DNA of 64,000 nt from Bradyrhizobium sp. Ai1a-2 (GTDB lineage Bacteria; Pseudomonadota; Alphaproteobacteria; Rhizobiales; Xanthobacteraceae). The notes under the pieces are model-generated. The model was not told the DNA's origin. It saw only the letters and a program-made list of their open reading frames with translations, and searched no databases. The stretch covers positions 150,054-214,053 of the forward strand of contig NZ_AUEZ01000004.1 in NCBI RefSeq assembly GCF_000426245.1. Direction: 5' to 3'. The position numbers and the translations under genes are program-made. The stretch's first letter is position 1, and each line of letters starts with the position of its first letter. This document shows positions 50,700 through 59,881 of the stretch, one piece after another.

Positions 50700-52040
50700 T
50701 CAGCTGCGCATGAAGCCTTCACACTCGCCTTCGGCCCAAGCGAGCGTCTTTTCCATGCTTTCACCTTGGTAGTACCTCAGGCACATCTTGGTCAGCGTCG
50801 CCTGGAAGTAGATCTGCTGCGCGATCTTGGGCGGAGCCGGTGAAGCCGCGATCGACAGCGTCTGGTGATTGTAGGGATTCGGGTAGTGGTAGAGCGTGCC
50901 CTTGGGCGGGCCTTCCTCCTGCCAGACTTTCAGCGTCGTCAGCTTTTCGTAGGCCGGGAGGTCATAGCCACCGCTGGCGACCACCATCTTCTCGATCGAG
51001 TCCGGCTTGGACAGCTGGACCAGCAAGCTCTTGGCGGCTTCCTTGTTCTTCGAGAACGACCAGATGCTCCAGAAGAAAGGCAGATAGGGCGCAAAGCGGC
51101 CTTTTGGCCCGGCCGGGAAGCCATGGGTCCAGCACTGCTCGGCCACCTGCGGCGCATCGCGCTTGGCGACGGCCCAGGCGCTTGGCGGGTTCATGATCAG
51201 AGCGCCCCTGCCGGAGACGAGCCATTTGTTGTTGGAGGCGTCGTCCCATGAGGGGACGTCTGGTGGCAGGAAGGCGAGCAGTTTTTTGTAGAATTCGAGC
51301 GATTGGCGCACCGCATCAGTCTTGACCGTAAGATTGCCCTTGGCGTCGACGAGATGCGCACCAAAAGACTGGAAGATCGCGCCGGCCGTGTCGACATTGT
51401 CGCTGGTCTCGCCGAGCCCGATGCCGAACGGCACACCGGCCTTGTGACAGGCCTCGGCCGCCTTCAAGAACGTATCGAAGGTCCAGTTGTCGGCCTTGGG
51501 CGGTGAACCGGCCGGATACATTTCCTGCACGTCAATGCCGGCGTGCTTCTTCATCAGGTCGATACGCGAGCAAGGACCCTTGATCTGACTGCCGACGGAG
51601 GCGGGGACGCCAAGCCACTTGCCGTTGGCCTGACCGAGGTAGGTGACGGTGCCGTTCACGTTGCCGTTCTGCTTGATGAGCGGCTCCATGATGTCGTTCA
51701 CGGGTTCCAGCAATTCGGCATTTGCATGCGGCCACCAGGTCGGCATCTGGAAAATGTCGTGGCCTGATTTTGCCTGGGCTTCAGCGGCAATCGTCAGGAT
51801 GTTCTTGTTTCCTTGGCTAGGAATGTAGTCGATGGTGACCTCGACCTTCTCCTTCTCGGCCCACTCGTTGACGATCTCGGTCGAAGCCTTGTTGGCGCCT
51901 GGCACCCAGTGATCCCAGAAGGCGATCGAGAGCTTGCCTGCGGCATATGCGCCGCGGATGTAAGGAGCCGTAATCAGCGCTGCCGATGACAGCGCTGTAG
52001 CCGCAACAAATTCTCGTCGAGACAGCTTCTTCCGTGACAT
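50700..52040 (-). CDS. Family 1 extracellular sugar-binding protein with Tat signal
   Basis: A 446-aa periplasmic binding protein. The N-terminus MSRKKLSRREFVAATALSSA has the twin-arginine motif SRREFVA followed by a weak hydrophobic stretch, so export is probably by the Tat route after folding. The mature protein starts near AYAAGKLSIAFWDHWVPGAN, and later segments (NKASTEIVNEWAEKEKVEVTIDYIPSQGNKN; MNPPSAWAVAKRD) are typical of CUT1 binding proteins. It is the first gene of the transport operon. Ligand unknown: a sugar or polyol is likely. Confidence 0.9.
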   Translation of the reverse strand: MSRKKLSRREFVAATALSSAALITAPYIRGAYAAGKLSIAFWDHWVPGANKASTEIVNEWAEKEKVEVTIDYIPSQGNKNILTIAAEAQAKSGHDIFQMPTWWPHANAELLEPVNDIMEPLIKQNGNVNGTVTYLGQANGKWLGVPASVGSQIKGPCSRIDLMKKHAGIDVQEMYPAGSPPKADNWTFDTFLKAAEACHKAGVPFGIGLGETSDNVDTAGAIFQSFGAHLVDAKGNLTVKTDAVRQSLEFYKKLLAFLPPDVPSWDDASNNKWLVSGRGALIMNPPSAWAVAKRDAPQVAEQCWTHGFPAGPKGRFAPYLPFFWSIWSFSKNKEAAKSLLVQLSKPDSIEKMVVASGGYDLPAYEKLTTLKVWQEEGPPKGTLYHYPNPYNHQTLSIAASPAPPKIAQQIYFQATLTKMCLRYYQGESMEKTLAWAEGECEGFMRS

Positions 52041-52474
52041 GGCGTTCCCTCCCTGGTGAGCCGACGGTCAAAGGCTTGCGAATTCTCGTTTTTGTTTTTT
52101 GGCTCGCCGCATTCGAGGCGACGGGGCGATTTCCTTGTAATAGATCAGAGCAGAATTGTTGGCGCCTGTCGAGAAACCAGGTGCATGCTTTCGTAGAACT
52201 AACGTTGTGTACAAATCGCAGGCAGTCGCATCTGTTAATCTTCGCGCTATGCTTGCAGCAGGGCGCCGGCGAGAATCGTTTTGCGGCGCACGCGAGCGGC
52301 CGCAGACCCGCGAAGTCCGCGGTCGGGGTCTCTCGCAGCTTTTCGCCTTTGGCCCGAACGGGCGCGACGGTAGACCTGCTCACAGCGAGAACTATAAAGT
52401 CCGAAAATGGCGGCGCTTCAGCCGCAATCGAACGTCAGACTGGAAACCCACGATCGATCATGGAGACTCCGATA
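52041..52474. promoter_or_regulatory. Divergent control region between sugar operon and LTXXQ-type gene
   Basis: These 434 bases have no supported gene. A pyrimidine-rich run lies at about 52087-52102 close to the binding-protein start. For the plus strand a possible promoter is TAGACC (52371-52376), 16 bases, TATAAA (52393-52398), about 75 bases before the LTXXQ gene. An operator for the sugar operon is expected here but I could not identify one. Confidence 0.35.
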
Positions 52475-53200
52475 ATGCCAAGCCTGGTATCGAAGCTGCG
52501 TGTGCGCTTGAGGCTCTGCGCCATGCTGGCGGCGGCGGCCATCCTGTGCGTCAACACGCCGCCGCGCGCGGAGGCGCAAGGGTTGGTTCAGGGCGTCCAG
52601 CAGGGCGCCCGTGAAGGCAGCAAGGCCGCTGGGCCGGTCGGTGGCGTGTTGGGCGGCGCGATCGGAGGTGTGGTTGGCGTGGTCACCGGGGTGACCGGCG
52701 TGCTGACCGGCACCAACCCTGGCAGCAACCCGGCGCCAGCCGACAAGCAAAGCGCTCCAGCCAGGAGCAAGGCCGCAAAGGCAGCCAAGGACAAGGCCGC
52801 CAAGCAACCGGCGCAGATGCTGACCCAAGCAGGCGTGCCGCAGCTCACGGCCGAACAGATCGTCTCCAACAGCGACTCCAACATCGAGCGGATCAAGAAG
52901 GAGCTGAACCTCACGCCGGAGCAGGAGCAGCATTGGGCGGGCTTCAATAGTGCGATGCACTATCTCGGTCACAACGGCGCCGATCGCGTGAACCTCCGCG
53001 TTGCCCGCGCCAAACGCGACCCGCCGGACGACGTCATCGAACAGATGCGCAATGAGGCCCAGTTCCTCAACGACCGTGCGGTCGACCAGCGCAACGTGGC
53101 CGATGCCGCCGAGCCGCTGTATGCGAGCCTCGACGACAAGCAGAAGCAGATCTTCATCAATGAAATGGTCCGCTTGAGCCACGAGCGGGGGCTGGATTGA
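52475..53200 (+). CDS. Spy/CpxP-like (LTXXQ motif) exported protein
   Basis: A 241-aa exported protein. The signal sequence LRLCAMLAAAAILCVNTPPRAEAQ is followed by a Gly/Val-rich segment (GPVGGVLGGAIGGVVGVVTGVTGVLTG) resembling a glycine-zipper, then a Lys/Ala-rich linker. A helical domain follows with LNLTPEQEQHWAGF and LDDKQKQIFINEM, matching the LTPEQ-type motif of the Spy/CpxP envelope-stress chaperones. The ATG at 52475 has GGAG 9 bases upstream; the ATG at 52460 does not. Confidence 0.8.
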   Translation: MPSLVSKLRVRLRLCAMLAAAAILCVNTPPRAEAQGLVQGVQQGAREGSKAAGPVGGVLGGAIGGVVGVVTGVTGVLTGTNPGSNPAPADKQSAPARSKAAKAAKDKAAKQPAQMLTQAGVPQLTAEQIVSNSDSNIERIKKELNLTPEQEQHWAGFNSAMHYLGHNGADRVNLRVARAKRDPPDDVIEQMRNEAQFLNDRAVDQRNVADAAEPLYASLDDKQKQIFINEMVRLSHERGLD

Positions 53201-53466
53201 GCGGAGGTGCGTCTCGACGGCCGCCACGAATAGCCGGGCAACCATGCCCTGGGGTAGGTTGAAGGCGCGGCACCCGGCTATCCTGCCGCAGCGGCGCGGC
53301 CCCCTCAATCGCCATGCAATGTTGAAGAAACGCCGGCCGATTCACGCCCGACTTATGGCTGATTGAAGGTCTTGTCGGGAACCCTTTGGTGCCACGCCAT
53401 AAATGGCTTCGGCCAGCACGCAGGCTGGCCGATCGCATGGTCCGAAAAGCTGCAGCCGCGGAAGGC

Positions 53467-53868
53467 TCAGGCCTTGGCGAAATTGAGTTCCACGCCGACG
53501 CCGTCGGGGTCATAAAGGAAGAATTGGGTGTCGCCGGTGCGCGGCACGATGCTTTCGCGGAACTGGATGTCATGCTGCCGCAGACGCCTGCGCACGCCGT
53601 CGACGTCGGTGGCGGAAAAGGCGATGTGGTCGAGCCGGCCGGTGTCCTCGTATTTTTTCTCGGTGCCGCGGACCACGATGCCCTCGCGGGGCTTGCGGGT
53701 GCCCATCAGGTGCACGGTGGCGACGCCGCCGGAATAGAGCCAGTAGCCCGGGAAATCGAGCGGCGGGCGGTCGCCGTTCTCGAGACCCAGTACGTCGCAA
53801 TAGAAGTTCTTGGTCTTCTCGAGATCCTGGGGTTCGATCGTGAAGTGCTGCAGTGCGCCAAGCGGCAT
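53467..53868 (-). CDS. VOC family protein (glyoxalase/dioxygenase-like)
   Basis: A 133-aa VOC-fold protein: GALQHFTIEPQDLEKTKNFYCDVLGL, then VATVHLMGT, RLDHIAFSATDVDGVRRRL, and the final QFFLYDPDGVGVELNFA. The His of LQHF, the His of LDHIAF and the Glu of VELNF are where metal ligands sit in active members, so a metalloenzyme is plausible. The ATG at 53868 was chosen by fold boundary. It follows the monooxygenase gene by 16 bases in the same operon. Confidence 0.85.
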   Translation of the reverse strand: MPLGALQHFTIEPQDLEKTKNFYCDVLGLENGDRPPLDFPGYWLYSGGVATVHLMGTRKPREGIVVRGTEKKYEDTGRLDHIAFSATDVDGVRRRLRQHDIQFRESIVPRTGDTQFFLYDPDGVGVELNFAKA

Positions 53869-53884
53869 GATGTTCTCCTGAAAG

Positions 53885-55072
53885 CTAGACGAAGGTGAGG
53901 TCGCAATCGGCACCCATCATCCAGGCACCGACGGTTTCGAAATGGCTGAGCCGGCCCTGCAATTGCTGGGTCACGGTGTGGATGTCGCGGAAGCGGCGCT
54001 CGAGCGGATGCCCTTCGAAGATCGCGGTTGCGCCCGCAGCATTGTAGGTGAAGTCGACCGCCTCGCGCGCCTTGTGGATGGCGTGAGTGGCGGCCATGCG
54101 GATGGTGATCCGCTGCTCGACCGTAATGTCGTTGCCGGCAATCAGGTCCTTCCAGATGTCGGCCATCGACTGCAGCACGAAGCCGCGCGCGGCACGCAGA
54201 TGGACTTCGGCTTGGGCCAGGCCGGACTGCACCACCGCGTTGTCGCGCAGCGGGCTTTTGGCGCCGCGCGGCACCTTGTTGCGCGCCACATCGACGAAAT
54301 TGTCGAGCGCACCGCGGGCGATGCCGCAGGCGACGCCGGCAAAGCCGACCTGGTAGCAGGTGCCTGACCCCATCCGGTAGAGCGGGCCGCCCTCGCGGCG
54401 TTCGCGCTCGAATTCGCGGGTGATCGAATAGTCCGCGCGGACGAAGAAGTCGCTCAGCGTGAACTGGTCGCTGGCGGTGCCGCGCAGGCCGACCGTGTTC
54501 CAGATGTCGGTCCATTCGACGTCCTCGGTCCGCACCAGCATGGTGCGCTCGATCTGCGCACCGTGGGCGTCGCGTTTCGGCGAACCGTCGGCCGCATAGA
54601 CCGGGCAATGCGCGCCGAGCCAGGTGGCGTGTCGGCCGCCGGAAGCGAACGACCAGACGCCGGTGACCCGGTAGCCACCGTCGCATTCGACCGCCTTCAC
54701 CCTTGGGCCGGGACCCCAGGCCAGCACCGCACGGGCATCGCCGAACACCGCTTGCGCGACCGGCAAATCGAGATAGGCGGCCGCCATCGCGCAACCGCCG
54801 GCCTGGCTGAGGCACCACGCCGTCGAGGCATCGGCCTGCGCGATGGTCTCCATCACCTGGAAGAAGGTGAGGGGATCGGTCTCGATCCCCTGTGACGACC
54901 GCGGCAGCAACAGGCGAAACAGCCTGGCGTCATGGAGCTGGTCGAGCAGCGCCGGCGGCAACCGGCGCGTTTGCTCGATCTCGTTCGCAGCCGATGCAAC
55001 CAGCGGCTGGACAGCTTTCGCGCGGGCGATCACGGCTGGATCGCCCACAAGTTCAGCAGACGTCGCGATCAT
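53885..55072 (-). CDS. Acyl-CoA dehydrogenase-fold flavin-dependent monooxygenase (HsaA/HpaB-like)
   Basis: A 395-aa protein with the acyl-CoA dehydrogenase fold but features of group D flavin monooxygenases: LPRSSQGIETDPLTFFQVMETIAQADASTAWCLSQAG at the N-terminus, WSFASGGRHATWLGAHC in the middle, and a C-terminal helical domain without the catalytic Glu of true dehydrogenases that I can place. Such enzymes hydroxylate phenols or similar compounds with reduced flavin from a separate reductase, and no reductase gene is in the window. It lies 13 bases behind the MFS carrier gene. Confidence 0.82.
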   Translation of the reverse strand: MIATSAELVGDPAVIARAKAVQPLVASAANEIEQTRRLPPALLDQLHDARLFRLLLPRSSQGIETDPLTFFQVMETIAQADASTAWCLSQAGGCAMAAAYLDLPVAQAVFGDARAVLAWGPGPRVKAVECDGGYRVTGVWSFASGGRHATWLGAHCPVYAADGSPKRDAHGAQIERTMLVRTEDVEWTDIWNTVGLRGTASDQFTLSDFFVRADYSITREFERERREGGPLYRMGSGTCYQVGFAGVACGIARGALDNFVDVARNKVPRGAKSPLRDNAVVQSGLAQAEVHLRAARGFVLQSMADIWKDLIAGNDITVEQRITIRMAATHAIHKAREAVDFTYNAAGATAIFEGHPLERRFRDIHTVTQQLQGRLSHFETVGAWMMGADCDLTFV

Positions 55073-55085
55073 GGGTCGCCGTCCT

Positions 55086-56492
55086 TCAGGCTTGCCGAAC
55101 CGACGCGGCCGCCGCCACGTCGTCTCCGGCCGTCAGCTCGCGATCGATCTGTTCGATCGACTTGCCCTTGGTCTCGATGCCGAGGAAGTAATAGACAAGG
55201 CCGGCCATCAGGAACCAGCACCCGAGATAGACAAAGGCGGTCGGGATTTGCGTCAGCGGCACGTCGGGCTTCAGGTAGTTGCTCGAGCCGACGATCAGCG
55301 CGAGGCCGACCGGACCGATGATCTTGCCGATGCCGCCGAAGCCATAGGCCGAGCCCATGCCGGTGGTGCGCAGATGCGAGGGCCAGACCTCGGCCGCGTA
55401 GGGCCCGACAATGGCAAAGCCGCCATCGGCGAAGAAGAATGCCAGGGCCAGGAGCAGCCAGAACGCCGAAACGCCGAACAGCGTCGCGTCGTAATGATAG
55501 CCCGCGATGATCGTCAGCGCGCCCGCGCCGAAGCCGAGCAGGCCGCCGGAGGTCCGCCGTCCCAGAAGCTCCGAGAGAAAGGAGAAGGAGATGCGGCCGA
55601 GGAAGCCGGAGATGCTGAGCAGGATCATCATCTTGGCGGCTTCCTGCGGCGTCACCTTCAGGATCAGCACGAACAGCGCCGGCGCCCACAGGGTGATGCC
55701 ATACACGCCGGTCTGCGCGCCGGCATTGCCGAGCCAGGAGACGATCAGGCTGCGCGGATATTTGAAGAGATCGAGCCAGCTCGTCTTGATCACCGGGCCG
55801 GCATCGGCCGCCGTCGGCAGCGGGAGGGAGGACGGCTCGACCTGCAGCGCCCAGGCGAGCGATTTGCGGGCTTCCTCGTAGCGGCCCTGGCGGCACAGCC
55901 AGCGCGGGCTCTCGGGAACCCAGAGCCTGACCAGCAACACGAGCAGGGACGGCAGCACGCCGATCGCGAACATGAGCCGCCACTGGTCGGAGCCCATGAA
56001 GGCACCAAGGACGGCACCGAGCCCGACGCCGAGCGGGATCACGCAGGTGACGAGGCCGCCGACCCAGCCGCGCTTGTGCGAGGGCACGAACTCCTGCACC
56101 AGCGGCAGGTCCACGCAATAGAGCCCGCCGACACCGGTACCGACGAAGAACCGCAGGACCGCGAGATAGATCCAGCCGTTATCGGGGGTGAAGTACAGAA
56201 GGCCCGTGGCGATGGAGAAGTTGAGTACGGTGCCGATGAACACGATCCGGCGGCCGACGCGGTCGGCGAGCCATCCCCAGACATAGGCCCCGATGATTGC
56301 GCCGATGCCGGAGCTCATCAGCACCGTCGCCGACTGTCCGAAAGTGAGCTTCCACGGTCCGATCAGAAAGGCGAGCACGAAGCCGATCAGGAAATAATCG
56401 AAGAATTCCAGCGCGTCGCCGATGATGGCAGCCGAAAGGATCTTGATCTGGTTGCCGGACAGACTCCTCTGGCGATCGAGAATCTCGAACAT
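55086..56492 (-). CDS. MFS transporter (sugar/aromatic acid porter type)
   Basis: A 468-aa carrier with twelve predicted helices. The conserved loop between helices 2 and 3 is GWLADRVGRRIVF. Helix 1 (AIIGDALEFFDYFLIGFVLAFL) contains the Asp-rich D-x-x-E/D pattern of the aromatic acid:H+ symporter branch. The PESPRWL segment at the central loop is also characteristic. The ATG at 56492 has AAGGGG upstream; a TTG 36 bases earlier is less likely. It leads the operon with the monooxygenase and VOC genes, so it probably imports their substrate. Confidence 0.88.
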   Translation of the reverse strand: MFEILDRQRSLSGNQIKILSAAIIGDALEFFDYFLIGFVLAFLIGPWKLTFGQSATVLMSSGIGAIIGAYVWGWLADRVGRRIVFIGTVLNFSIATGLLYFTPDNGWIYLAVLRFFVGTGVGGLYCVDLPLVQEFVPSHKRGWVGGLVTCVIPLGVGLGAVLGAFMGSDQWRLMFAIGVLPSLLVLLVRLWVPESPRWLCRQGRYEEARKSLAWALQVEPSSLPLPTAADAGPVIKTSWLDLFKYPRSLIVSWLGNAGAQTGVYGITLWAPALFVLILKVTPQEAAKMMILLSISGFLGRISFSFLSELLGRRTSGGLLGFGAGALTIIAGYHYDATLFGVSAFWLLLALAFFFADGGFAIVGPYAAEVWPSHLRTTGMGSAYGFGGIGKIIGPVGLALIVGSSNYLKPDVPLTQIPTAFVYLGCWFLMAGLVYYFLGIETKGKSIEQIDRELTAGDDVAAAASVRQA

Positions 56493-56682
56493 GGCGTTTC
56501 CCCTTGGCGCCTGTTCATTTTGATTCAAGCGGACGTCGCGCCATCGCCCCGCCTATGGGCAGCGAAGCTATCCTTGAGCCGCGGCGAACGGCAAGCCCAC
56601 CGGCGCGCGGGGCACATCTGCGTTGTGACAATGAGACGATGCATGCCGCTCTGCACAATCGCATATGCGAGAGCGGGGAGTG

Positions 56683-57333
56683 TTAGCGCTTGAGCAGGGT
56701 CTTGAGTTTCTTGTCCAGCTCTTCGTAGGACATCGCGCCCATCCATCGTTCGCCATTGACGAAGAAGGTTGGCGTGGCGTCGACCTTGAGCGTCTCCATT
56801 GCGTAGCGCTGGTCGGCGGCGATCTTGTCGAGCAGCGTCTGGTCGGTCTCGCAGGTTTCGACTTCCTGGTCGCTCATCCCGTTGAGCTTGCCGACGAGGA
56901 ATAGCGTTTCCTTCGTTTGATCCATCAGGCGGGCCTGCTGCTTGAACAGCGTCTCGATGACGGCGAAATGCTTTTCCGGGTCGTCCTTGCCAATGCAACG
57001 CACCAGCATCGAGGCGGCCGCGGCCTTGATGTCGAGCGGGAATTCGCGAAACACGAACCGGACCTTGCCGGTGTCGATATATTTCGAACGCAGCATCGGA
57101 AAGACGTTCTCGCCGAATGCCGCGCAATGCGGACAGCTCATCGAGGCATATTCGGTGATCGTCACCGGCGCCTTCGGCGAGCCGATTGCGATGTCGGGCA
57201 ATGACACGGGCTTGGCAACGGCGGCAGCGTTCGCGCTTTGCGCCTTCGCCTCCCGATCCATCGGCGGAGCAAGGAACGCAAGCAGGAGAATGAACCCCAA
57301 GGCGGCGCTGGTCGTGTGATTGAGAACAGGCAA
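56683..57333 (-). CDS. DsbA-family thiol:disulfide oxidoreductase
   Basis: A 216-aa exported thioredoxin-fold protein. The signal sequence is SAALGFILLLAFLAPP, and the active site C67-P-H-C70 (YASMSCPHCAAFGENVF) is of the DsbA/DsbG-like type. The cis-Pro loop VDATPTFFVNGERW follows. An inserted helical domain (HFAVIETLFKQQARLM) fits DsbA. It likely forms or isomerises disulfides in the periplasm. The start appears to be TTG at 57333, because no ATG or GTG precedes the signal segment in frame. Confidence 0.88.
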   Translation of the reverse strand: MPVLNHTTSAALGFILLLAFLAPPMDREAKAQSANAAAVAKPVSLPDIAIGSPKAPVTITEYASMSCPHCAAFGENVFPMLRSKYIDTGKVRFVFREFPLDIKAAAASMLVRCIGKDDPEKHFAVIETLFKQQARLMDQTKETLFLVGKLNGMSDQEVETCETDQTLLDKIAADQRYAMETLKVDATPTFFVNGERWMGAMSYEELDKKLKTLLKR

Positions 57334-57382
57334 GGAAATACTCCGCGAGTGATGCCTTTTCCGATGATAACCCGGCAGCCAG

Positions 57383-58126
57383 CTATGCCTGAGCCAGCGG
57401 CAGGCCGAGCCGGCCGATGCCGGGGAACTTCAGGGCCGGGCGACGGATATCGATGCCGAGAACTCCGCCGAGCAAGTTCAGCTCGATCCCTTCGATCCAG
57501 CCGATTGTCAGACCGAGATAGCCGCCCAATGTGGCGAAGACACCGGTACGTGACGCAGTGAGGCCAAACCACTCGCCCCGGTAAGGATAGTCCTTGCCGA
57601 TCGCCGTCGGCGGCAGCACCGCCTGCAGCTCAGGGACGGCGTCGAGCGTCGCCTGCACAAAAGTGTTCGAGTTCGGACCTGGCCAGGCGCTGTAATCGCC
57701 ATAGTCGCGAAATCTGTAATTCTCGATAACCGCCCTGATCTTCGGGATCAGCGGCTCGGCGCTCGCGCCGTCCACACTCACGATTGATTCCGGTACGGCG
57801 CCGAACCATCGGCCGTCGGCTACGAATCCGTCGGCCCGGATCGGTGCCCCCCACGCCGTGTAGTCATAGCGGCTGTAACGCGGCGCATCCCGTTCCTTGA
57901 CCACGATCCAGGTGTGGACCGCGAAAATCCCGCGCCAGCGCACAGTGCGCGCAGCATAGACGCGGATGACGGCGTCCGGATGTTCTGAGGCTTTCGGCAA
58001 CAGGCCAGCGCTCGAACGGTCGGCCGTCTGCCAATTGACGCGCCTGTCTCCGAGCAAATAGGTGACGGTCGAAAAGCCAAGCGGAACGACAATCAGCAGG
58101 ATAAGGGTGACCACGGATTTCTTCAC
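57383..58126 (-). CDS. DUF3750 domain protein, membrane-anchored
   Basis: A 247-aa protein with an N-terminal hydrophobic anchor (MKKSVVTLILLIVVPLGFSTVTYLLG) and a periplasmic domain: VRWRGIFAVHTWIVVKERDAPRYSRYDY, then SNTFVQATLDAVPELQAVLPPTAIGKDY, and a C-terminal LGGYLGLTIGWIEGIELNLLGGVLGIDI. The HTWIV and NTF segments have a peptidase-like (NlpC/DUF4105-style) look, but no catalytic triad can be assigned. The start is GTG. It shares a strand with the DsbA-type gene, 49 bases away. Confidence 0.8.
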   Translation of the reverse strand: MKKSVVTLILLIVVPLGFSTVTYLLGDRRVNWQTADRSSAGLLPKASEHPDAVIRVYAARTVRWRGIFAVHTWIVVKERDAPRYSRYDYTAWGAPIRADGFVADGRWFGAVPESIVSVDGASAEPLIPKIRAVIENYRFRDYGDYSAWPGPNSNTFVQATLDAVPELQAVLPPTAIGKDYPYRGEWFGLTASRTGVFATLGGYLGLTIGWIEGIELNLLGGVLGIDIRRPALKFPGIGRLGLPLAQA

Positions 58127-58203
58127 AGGGGGACATCGGCGGAGGGGTGGTCATCCCGATCTAAGCATTCCGGCGTGCCGGAACCAGAGCGGGCCAGCGG
58201 GCA

Positions 58204-59421
58204 TCAGTATTTCTTCATTTCGGAAGCGAAGCCGACCCACAGCGCGACCGAGACCAGGCCGAGTGCGCCGAGCAGGACAAATGTCGGCGGGAAGCCGATC
58301 CATTGCGCGATCCAGCCGCCGAGCGCGGGGCTCAGCGAGGCGCCGACACCCTGAACGGTGATCACCGCACCCTGTCCGAGATTGATGCGGCCGGTCCCGT
58401 TCAGCGAGCGGGCGACCATTCCCGGGACTGCGACGCTCTGCAGGCCGGTGCCAATGCCGTCAAGAATTTGCACGGGCAGCACGCCCCACCATCCCGTCAG
58501 GAAGAACGCCAGGACGCCGCGCACGGGCAGCACCAGGAAGGACGCGAGCAGCACCGGCCAATAGCTGCGGCTTTCGGCCGCGCGCATGCCAACGATCGAG
58601 GTCACGACCATGACGGCCTGCGCGATCACGATCGTGGTCGCCACGAAATCCGGCCCCTTGGCATAGCCGTCGGCAACCGCCGCCAATCCATAGAGCGGAA
58701 TGATCGCGGCATTGCCGAGATGAAAAGCGGCCAGCGCCACTGCGAGGACGAGCAGCGGCTTGTGTCTGGCCAGCACGGTGAAGCCGCTTGGCTGGCTCTC
58801 CGGGTCATCCTCTTTGCTGCCGCGCGCGGCGTTGTTGTCGATGGCATCAGGCGGGATCAGGAGGACGCAGGCGATCGCAATGGCGCCGAAGAGCGCGGCC
58901 AGCAGGAACACGGCCGTGTAGCCGTATTTCCAGCCGAGATAGCCCGATGCGGCCGCGCCGACCATGTTGCCGGCATGGTTGAAGGCCTGGTTTCGACCGT
59001 TCTGCCGGTTGAAGCCTTTCTGCCTGACGATGCCGAGCGTGATGCCGGTAACCGCGGGAACGATGGCGGCGCCGGCAAGCGAGGTCGCGATTTGCGATGC
59101 GGCGACAGCCCAGAAGTTCTGCGAGAGCAGAATGAGGGCCGAGCCGATGACGACGGCGACGCCCGGCACGATCACCCAGGCTCGCTTGTGCCGGCTTGCA
59201 TCGATGAAGCCGCCGATCGGGGTCGTGATCAGCATGCCCGCGACGTTGCCAATCGTCATCACGGTCCCGATCCAGCCGCTCGCCCAGCCATGCGCCTGCA
59301 GGAAGACGCCGACGAATGGCCCGATGCCGGACTGCATGTCCGCCATAAAGAAATTCAGAGCGAGCAGAGGCCACAGCCGCGCCGCCTTGTCCGATCGCTC
59401 ATTCTTCTTGCTGACACGCAT
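58204..59421 (-). CDS. MFS transporter of unknown substrate
   Basis: A 405-aa carrier with twelve predicted helices. Its family markers are GTVMTIGNVAGMLITTPIGGFIDASRHKRAW in the 2-3 loop region and LPVQILDGIGTGLQSVAVPGMVARSLNGTGRINLGQG in the second half. This branch is often described as tetracycline-like or YfcJ-like. The N-terminus carries a basic cytosolic tail (MRVSKKNERSDKAARL). It has no operon partner within 80 bases other than the DUF3750 gene, and no substrate can be inferred. Confidence 0.85.
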   Translation of the reverse strand: MRVSKKNERSDKAARLWPLLALNFFMADMQSGIGPFVGVFLQAHGWASGWIGTVMTIGNVAGMLITTPIGGFIDASRHKRAWVIVPGVAVVIGSALILLSQNFWAVAASQIATSLAGAAIVPAVTGITLGIVRQKGFNRQNGRNQAFNHAGNMVGAAASGYLGWKYGYTAVFLLAALFGAIAIACVLLIPPDAIDNNAARGSKEDDPESQPSGFTVLARHKPLLVLAVALAAFHLGNAAIIPLYGLAAVADGYAKGPDFVATTIVIAQAVMVVTSIVGMRAAESRSYWPVLLASFLVLPVRGVLAFFLTGWWGVLPVQILDGIGTGLQSVAVPGMVARSLNGTGRINLGQGAVITVQGVGASLSPALGGWIAQWIGFPPTFVLLGALGLVSVALWVGFASEMKKY

Positions 59422-59517
59422 GGCAAGTAGACTCGTGGCCAGTTAAGCGATTACCAGATGATTCTCCGAGACCGGCGGCGGGCTTGTGCCGCGGCGGTCG
59501 GAACAAAGCGTGGGATC

Positions 59518-59736
59518 ATGAATTTGAAGGCGATGGTTCAAATCGACGTTCTTGAAAAACCGATCGAACGCATCAAGGAAACCTGCGTGATGATGGGCAT
59601 CACGGAGAAGTTCGAACGCGCGCTTCCGGAGCTCGAGACGTTCCTGGAAGGCGAAGTGGCGAAAGGCGAGACCCGCGAGACGCGGCTGACTTACGAGGGG
59701 CTCTGCTACCTCAAGCAGATCTTCTCGAGGGGATAG
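59518..59736 (+). CDS. Small conserved protein of unknown function
   Basis: A 72-aa soluble protein, mostly helical (IERIKETCVMMGITEKFERALPELETFLEGEVAKGETRETRLTYEGLCYLKQIF by segments), with two Cys. The ATG at 59518 begins MNLKAMVQID; upstream codons to 59458 encode Arg-rich sequence and were excluded. It is divergent from the MFS gene and has no obvious partner. I do not recognise its family. Confidence 0.65.
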   Translation: MNLKAMVQIDVLEKPIERIKETCVMMGITEKFERALPELETFLEGEVAKGETRETRLTYEGLCYLKQIFSRG

Positions 59737-59881
59737 GCGCGCTGCGCAGGGGAAGGTTTTCACGATCGGTCATCGGAGGATGGTTAGCGCGGCTTCGTTA
59801 TCCGCCACGGGAGCCGTCGCAAATGTTTTGGACTTGGCATCAACGTGGCGCGGTAGGGATCGTTCCCGATCACCGTCCCGG

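Noticed and set aside
54843..56693. A 616-codon open frame on the plus strand
   Set aside because: It is antisense to the MFS carrier and monooxygenase genes and has the Arg/Asp/Gly-rich composition of mirror frames in high-GC DNA. The minus-strand proteins have clear family motifs.
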